NCBI RefSeq assembly: GCF_044005705.1 | Contig: NZ_JBIPKE010000017.1 | Coordinates: forward strand, 496,001 to 560,000 | Length of the DNA stretch: 64,000 nt | Source of the DNA: Marinoscillum luteum | Lineage (GTDB): Bacteria; Bacteroidota; Bacteroidia; Cytophagales; Cyclobacteriaceae | Direction of reading: 5' to 3' | Shown: positions 62,543-64,000 of the stretch, in pieces | Position numbering within the stretch: the stretch's first letter is position 1 | Layout: every line of letters starts with the position of its first letter | Notes under the pieces: generated by a model | Seen by the model: only the letters and a program-made list of their open reading frames with translations | The model's database searches: none | Told to the model about the DNA's origin: nothing | Translations under genes and position numbers: made by a program

Positions 62543-62627
62543 GCCGGCAATGGTTTGTTCAGGATAGAAAATCTGCTAGATTTGGTAGAGAACGGTTGAC
62601 AGTCAGGGGAGTGTTGGTCGGTTGTTA
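62543..62627 (+). repeat. 85-bp cassette-junction repeat, copy 2
   Basis: Copy 2 of the repeat at 59502-59586, ending GTTGGTCGGTTGTTA, after which sequence diverges (GATGG here, TGGGC there). It immediately precedes cassette 3. Confidence 0.8.
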
Positions 62628-62644
62628 GATGGCATCACTGCAAC

Positions 62645-63247
62645 ATGAAAAGTTTTAGGTTATTCTTAGTTAGTTTCTTTCTCATCTTTGTGGCGTTTAT
62701 TATTCCAACAGTTTGGAACATGCCAGACGGAACACAGGTCATTCTGGCAGTGATCGTCATGATTGCCTTTGGAGTGAGTTTGGCAGGACTATTTGCCTTT
62801 CGAGGAGACATTAAAGGATCGAAGCGCACAATTGCCTTAATTGGCAATATTCTGACAGTTGCTTTCTTTGTTTTTATGGTGGTTTGGAGCTTGAGTCCAA
62901 CTTTTGAATCGAATATTAAAGAAGCTGAAATCCAAAGCATTGAAGAAAAAACTGCTCTTGGATACATCCATGATTTTCAATCTAAAAATGTTCGAATCTT
63001 CGAGAATTCGGTGGGTGAAACAAAGCAAATCAACTTAGAAATTACCGATAGCGAAATAATGAGCAACTATCTATCTAGAATGGACACAACTCCGGTTGAC
63101 TCAGTCTATTTGTTCTCTATGAATATGGCATCCAAACTACACCAACAACTGAGGAAGGATTATTCATACGACAACATCCACTTATCTTTTCTAAGCAACG
63201 ACGAACAGGTTTACTACTTCGACTTTTGCCTGAACAACTGCGATTAA
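62645..63247 (+). CDS. Three-helix membrane protein of unknown function on cassette 3
   Basis: This 200-residue protein has membrane helices at about 5-24 ('FLVSFFLIFVAFIIPTVW'), 32-50 ('VILAVIVMIAFGVSLAGLF') and 64-84 ('ALIGNILTVAFFVFMVVWSL'). A soluble C-terminal domain of about 110 residues with alternating charge follows, ending 'YYFDFCLNNCD'. I recognise no family. The gene begins 15 bp inside its cassette and its stop is 4 bp before the R''-like end, which is typical of cassette genes. Its neighbours make a defence or stress role possible but nothing in the sequence shows it. Confidence 0.7.
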   Translation: MKSFRLFLVSFFLIFVAFIIPTVWNMPDGTQVILAVIVMIAFGVSLAGLFAFRGDIKGSKRTIALIGNILTVAFFVFMVVWSLSPTFESNIKEAEIQSIEEKTALGYIHDFQSKNVRIFENSVGETKQINLEITDSEIMSNYLSRMDTTPVDSVYLFSMNMASKLHQQLRKDYSYDNIHLSFLSNDEQVYYFDFCLNNCD

Positions 63248-63265
63248 ACACCATCTAACAAACGC

Positions 63266-63488
63266 TGATCGGGCATATGTCTCCCGATAGCTATCCGGAG
63301 TGCTGACTGCTTGCTCCTCCTCTCACTTTTCAACCCAAACCTCAACTCCCAGGCGGAACGGCCCGACAGAATTCCGGGCGTGTGAGGGCCCGATCATGAT
63401 CGGATAGGGTCGGAAGTGATCATTCTGTCATGATTTTTGGTTACTTTTCATCAAGGAAAAGTAACAGCCAGCCCGGCTTGAGGGCACC
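63266..63488 (+). repeat. 223-bp dispersed repeat, copy B
   Basis: Second copy of the repeat at 62315-62536, with a perfect GTTACTTTTC/GAAAAGTAAC stem (10 bp). It starts 7 bp after the R''-like end of cassette 3. Unlike copy A it is not followed by the 85-bp junction repeat. Confidence 0.85.
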
Positions 63489-63716
63489 TAATCAACAGCA
63501 ACGACGAACAAAATTACCACCCCGTGTTGCAGCCACCCCGAACAAACGAAAGATGGAGAGGTTACGGAACTTCCAAGGAATTTAAAATCTAACCGTAAAT
63601 AAATAAACCATTCTTTATCGCTCCCGTTACCCCATGGGGTTCTGAGGGTTCAAAATCTTCTGGCTTTGCTACCAGATGGCCATCAGGCATTAATACGATC
63701 AACAAAAGCTAATATC
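63489..63716. other. Gene-free end of the island
   Basis: About 230 bp with no convincing gene. A short run AGCAACGACGAACA matches the 3' end of the cassette 3 gene (63191-63206) but the similarity does not extend, so it may be a remnant or coincidence. The upstream region of the VOC gene lies here. Confidence 0.5.
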
Positions 63717-64000
63717 ATGAAAGACATAAAGTATCCGAAATCCTTTTCGCACATTGGGATTACTGTGCCTGACATCAGGAAAGCGGTAGGTTTTTATCAT
63801 AACGTGATGGGATGGTATGTGATAATGCCACCATCCACCGTAAAGAAGGAAAGAGAAACAGCCATTGGACAGATGTGCATTGACGTTTTTGGAGAAAATT
63901 GGGAGGAGTTTGAAATCGCGCATTTGTCTACCTCTGACGGAATCGGGATTGAGCTGTTTTCTTTTCCCCACGGGATAAAGGAAGCCCCTGAGTTTAACCC
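63717..64000 (+). CDS. VOC (glyoxalase/dioxygenase fold) family protein, 5' part
   Basis: A frame runs from the ATG at 63717 to the window end with no stop, giving the first 94 residues. The pattern 'FSHIGITVPDIRKAVGFYHNVMGWYVI' is the hallmark opening of the vicinal oxygen chelate fold, with the His that binds metal in 'SHIGI'. Then come 'EIAHLSTSDGIGIELFSFP' strands. VOC members include glyoxalase I, dioxygenases and resistance proteins. Which one this is cannot be told from half the protein. The product continues past the window. Confidence 0.8.
   Translation, partial: MKDIKYPKSFSHIGITVPDIRKAVGFYHNVMGWYVIMPPSTVKKERETAIGQMCIDVFGENWEEFEIAHLSTSDGIGIELFSFPHGIKEAPEFN

Larger units (their letters stand above)
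59583..63488 (+). mobile_element. Integron-type gene cassette array (no integrase in window)
   Basis: Three modules lie head to tail. Module 1 (CBASS pair) starts GTTATGGGC at 59583 and ends GCTGATAAC at 61637 (7 of 9 complementary). Module 2 (HEAT gene) starts GTTACCATC at 61740 and ends GATGGTAAC at 62308 (9 of 9). Module 3 (membrane protein) starts GTTAGATGG at 62624 and ends CCATCTAAC at 63259 (9 of 9). In integron cassettes the 5' end (TTRRRY after the G) and the R'' box of the 3' attC are complementary in just this way. All genes face one way with stop codons at the R'' boxes. The 3' end of module 3 is not clear. No integrase gene is visible. Confidence 0.65.

Noticed and set aside
63495..63590. 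Second copy of the cassette 3 gene end
   Set aside because: Only about 14 bases match (AGCAACGACGAACA), with no continuing similarity in either direction. It is too short to claim a duplicated gene.

Overview
The window comes from a chromosome of a Bacteroidota bacterium, most likely a marine-type member of the Cytophagales. The signs are a type IX secretion (T9SS) sorting domain on a 2,078-residue surface protein, a TonB-dependent receptor with an N-terminal carboxypeptidase-like domain, two LytS/LytTR two-component pairs, DUF885, DUF3347, HYC_CC_PP and PepSY-like proteins, and an M56-M23 fusion. The species cannot be named from this sequence.

Layout. 1-965: end of a DNA polymerase III alpha subunit, an RHH/PIN toxin-antitoxin pair and a strong terminator. 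985-5054: a DUF885 lipoprotein, then a BlaI-type repressor with a tandem palindromic operator and an M56-M23 membrane peptidase. 5053-17029: a sensor kinase and a six-gene copper/silver efflux cluster on the minus strand (HYC_CC_PP protein, RND pump, TolC-like channel, adaptor, DUF3347 lipoprotein, CPH-type P-type ATPase). 17196-23432: the giant T9SS protein. 24126-27981: oxidative pentose phosphate genes (gnd divergent from zwf-pgl), followed by an FAD oxidoreductase and an orphan kinase. 31145-39651: mostly single genes (intradiol dioxygenase-like, rhodanese, NAD(P)-binding, OmpA-like, serine hydrolase) and a LytS/LytTR pair. 39782-39854: tRNA-Gly(CCC). 39865-43716: membrane and L,D-transpeptidase genes. 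43838-45099: an ECF sigma factor with two small downstream genes. 45333-53338: two convergent operons that place an exported PEP-synthase-like ATP-grasp protein, two class A beta-lactamase-fold hydrolases and an ATP/ADP-carrier-like HEAT protein together. 53739-58229: a second LytS/LytTR pair divergent from a TonB-dependent receptor.

58230-63720 is an AT-richer accessory island and the most interesting part. It holds a two-gene CBASS antiphage system (a CD-NTase and a TIR-STING effector), a HEAT-repeat gene and a small membrane-protein gene, all on the plus strand. Each of these three modules begins with a GTT-containing 9-mer and ends with its reverse complement ending in AAC (9/9, 9/9 and 7/9 matches). 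Between the first two modules lies a hairpin of about 120 nt built like an integron attC site. Two 85-bp repeats end exactly where the modules begin. I read this as an integron-type cassette array without an integrase in view, carrying a complete STING-CBASS defence system. A 21-bp tandem array with an invariant TGCAG core, a 45-bp hairpin repeat flanking a neighbouring gene and a 222-bp dispersed repeat add to the mosaic.

The window ends inside a VOC (glyoxalase-fold) gene.
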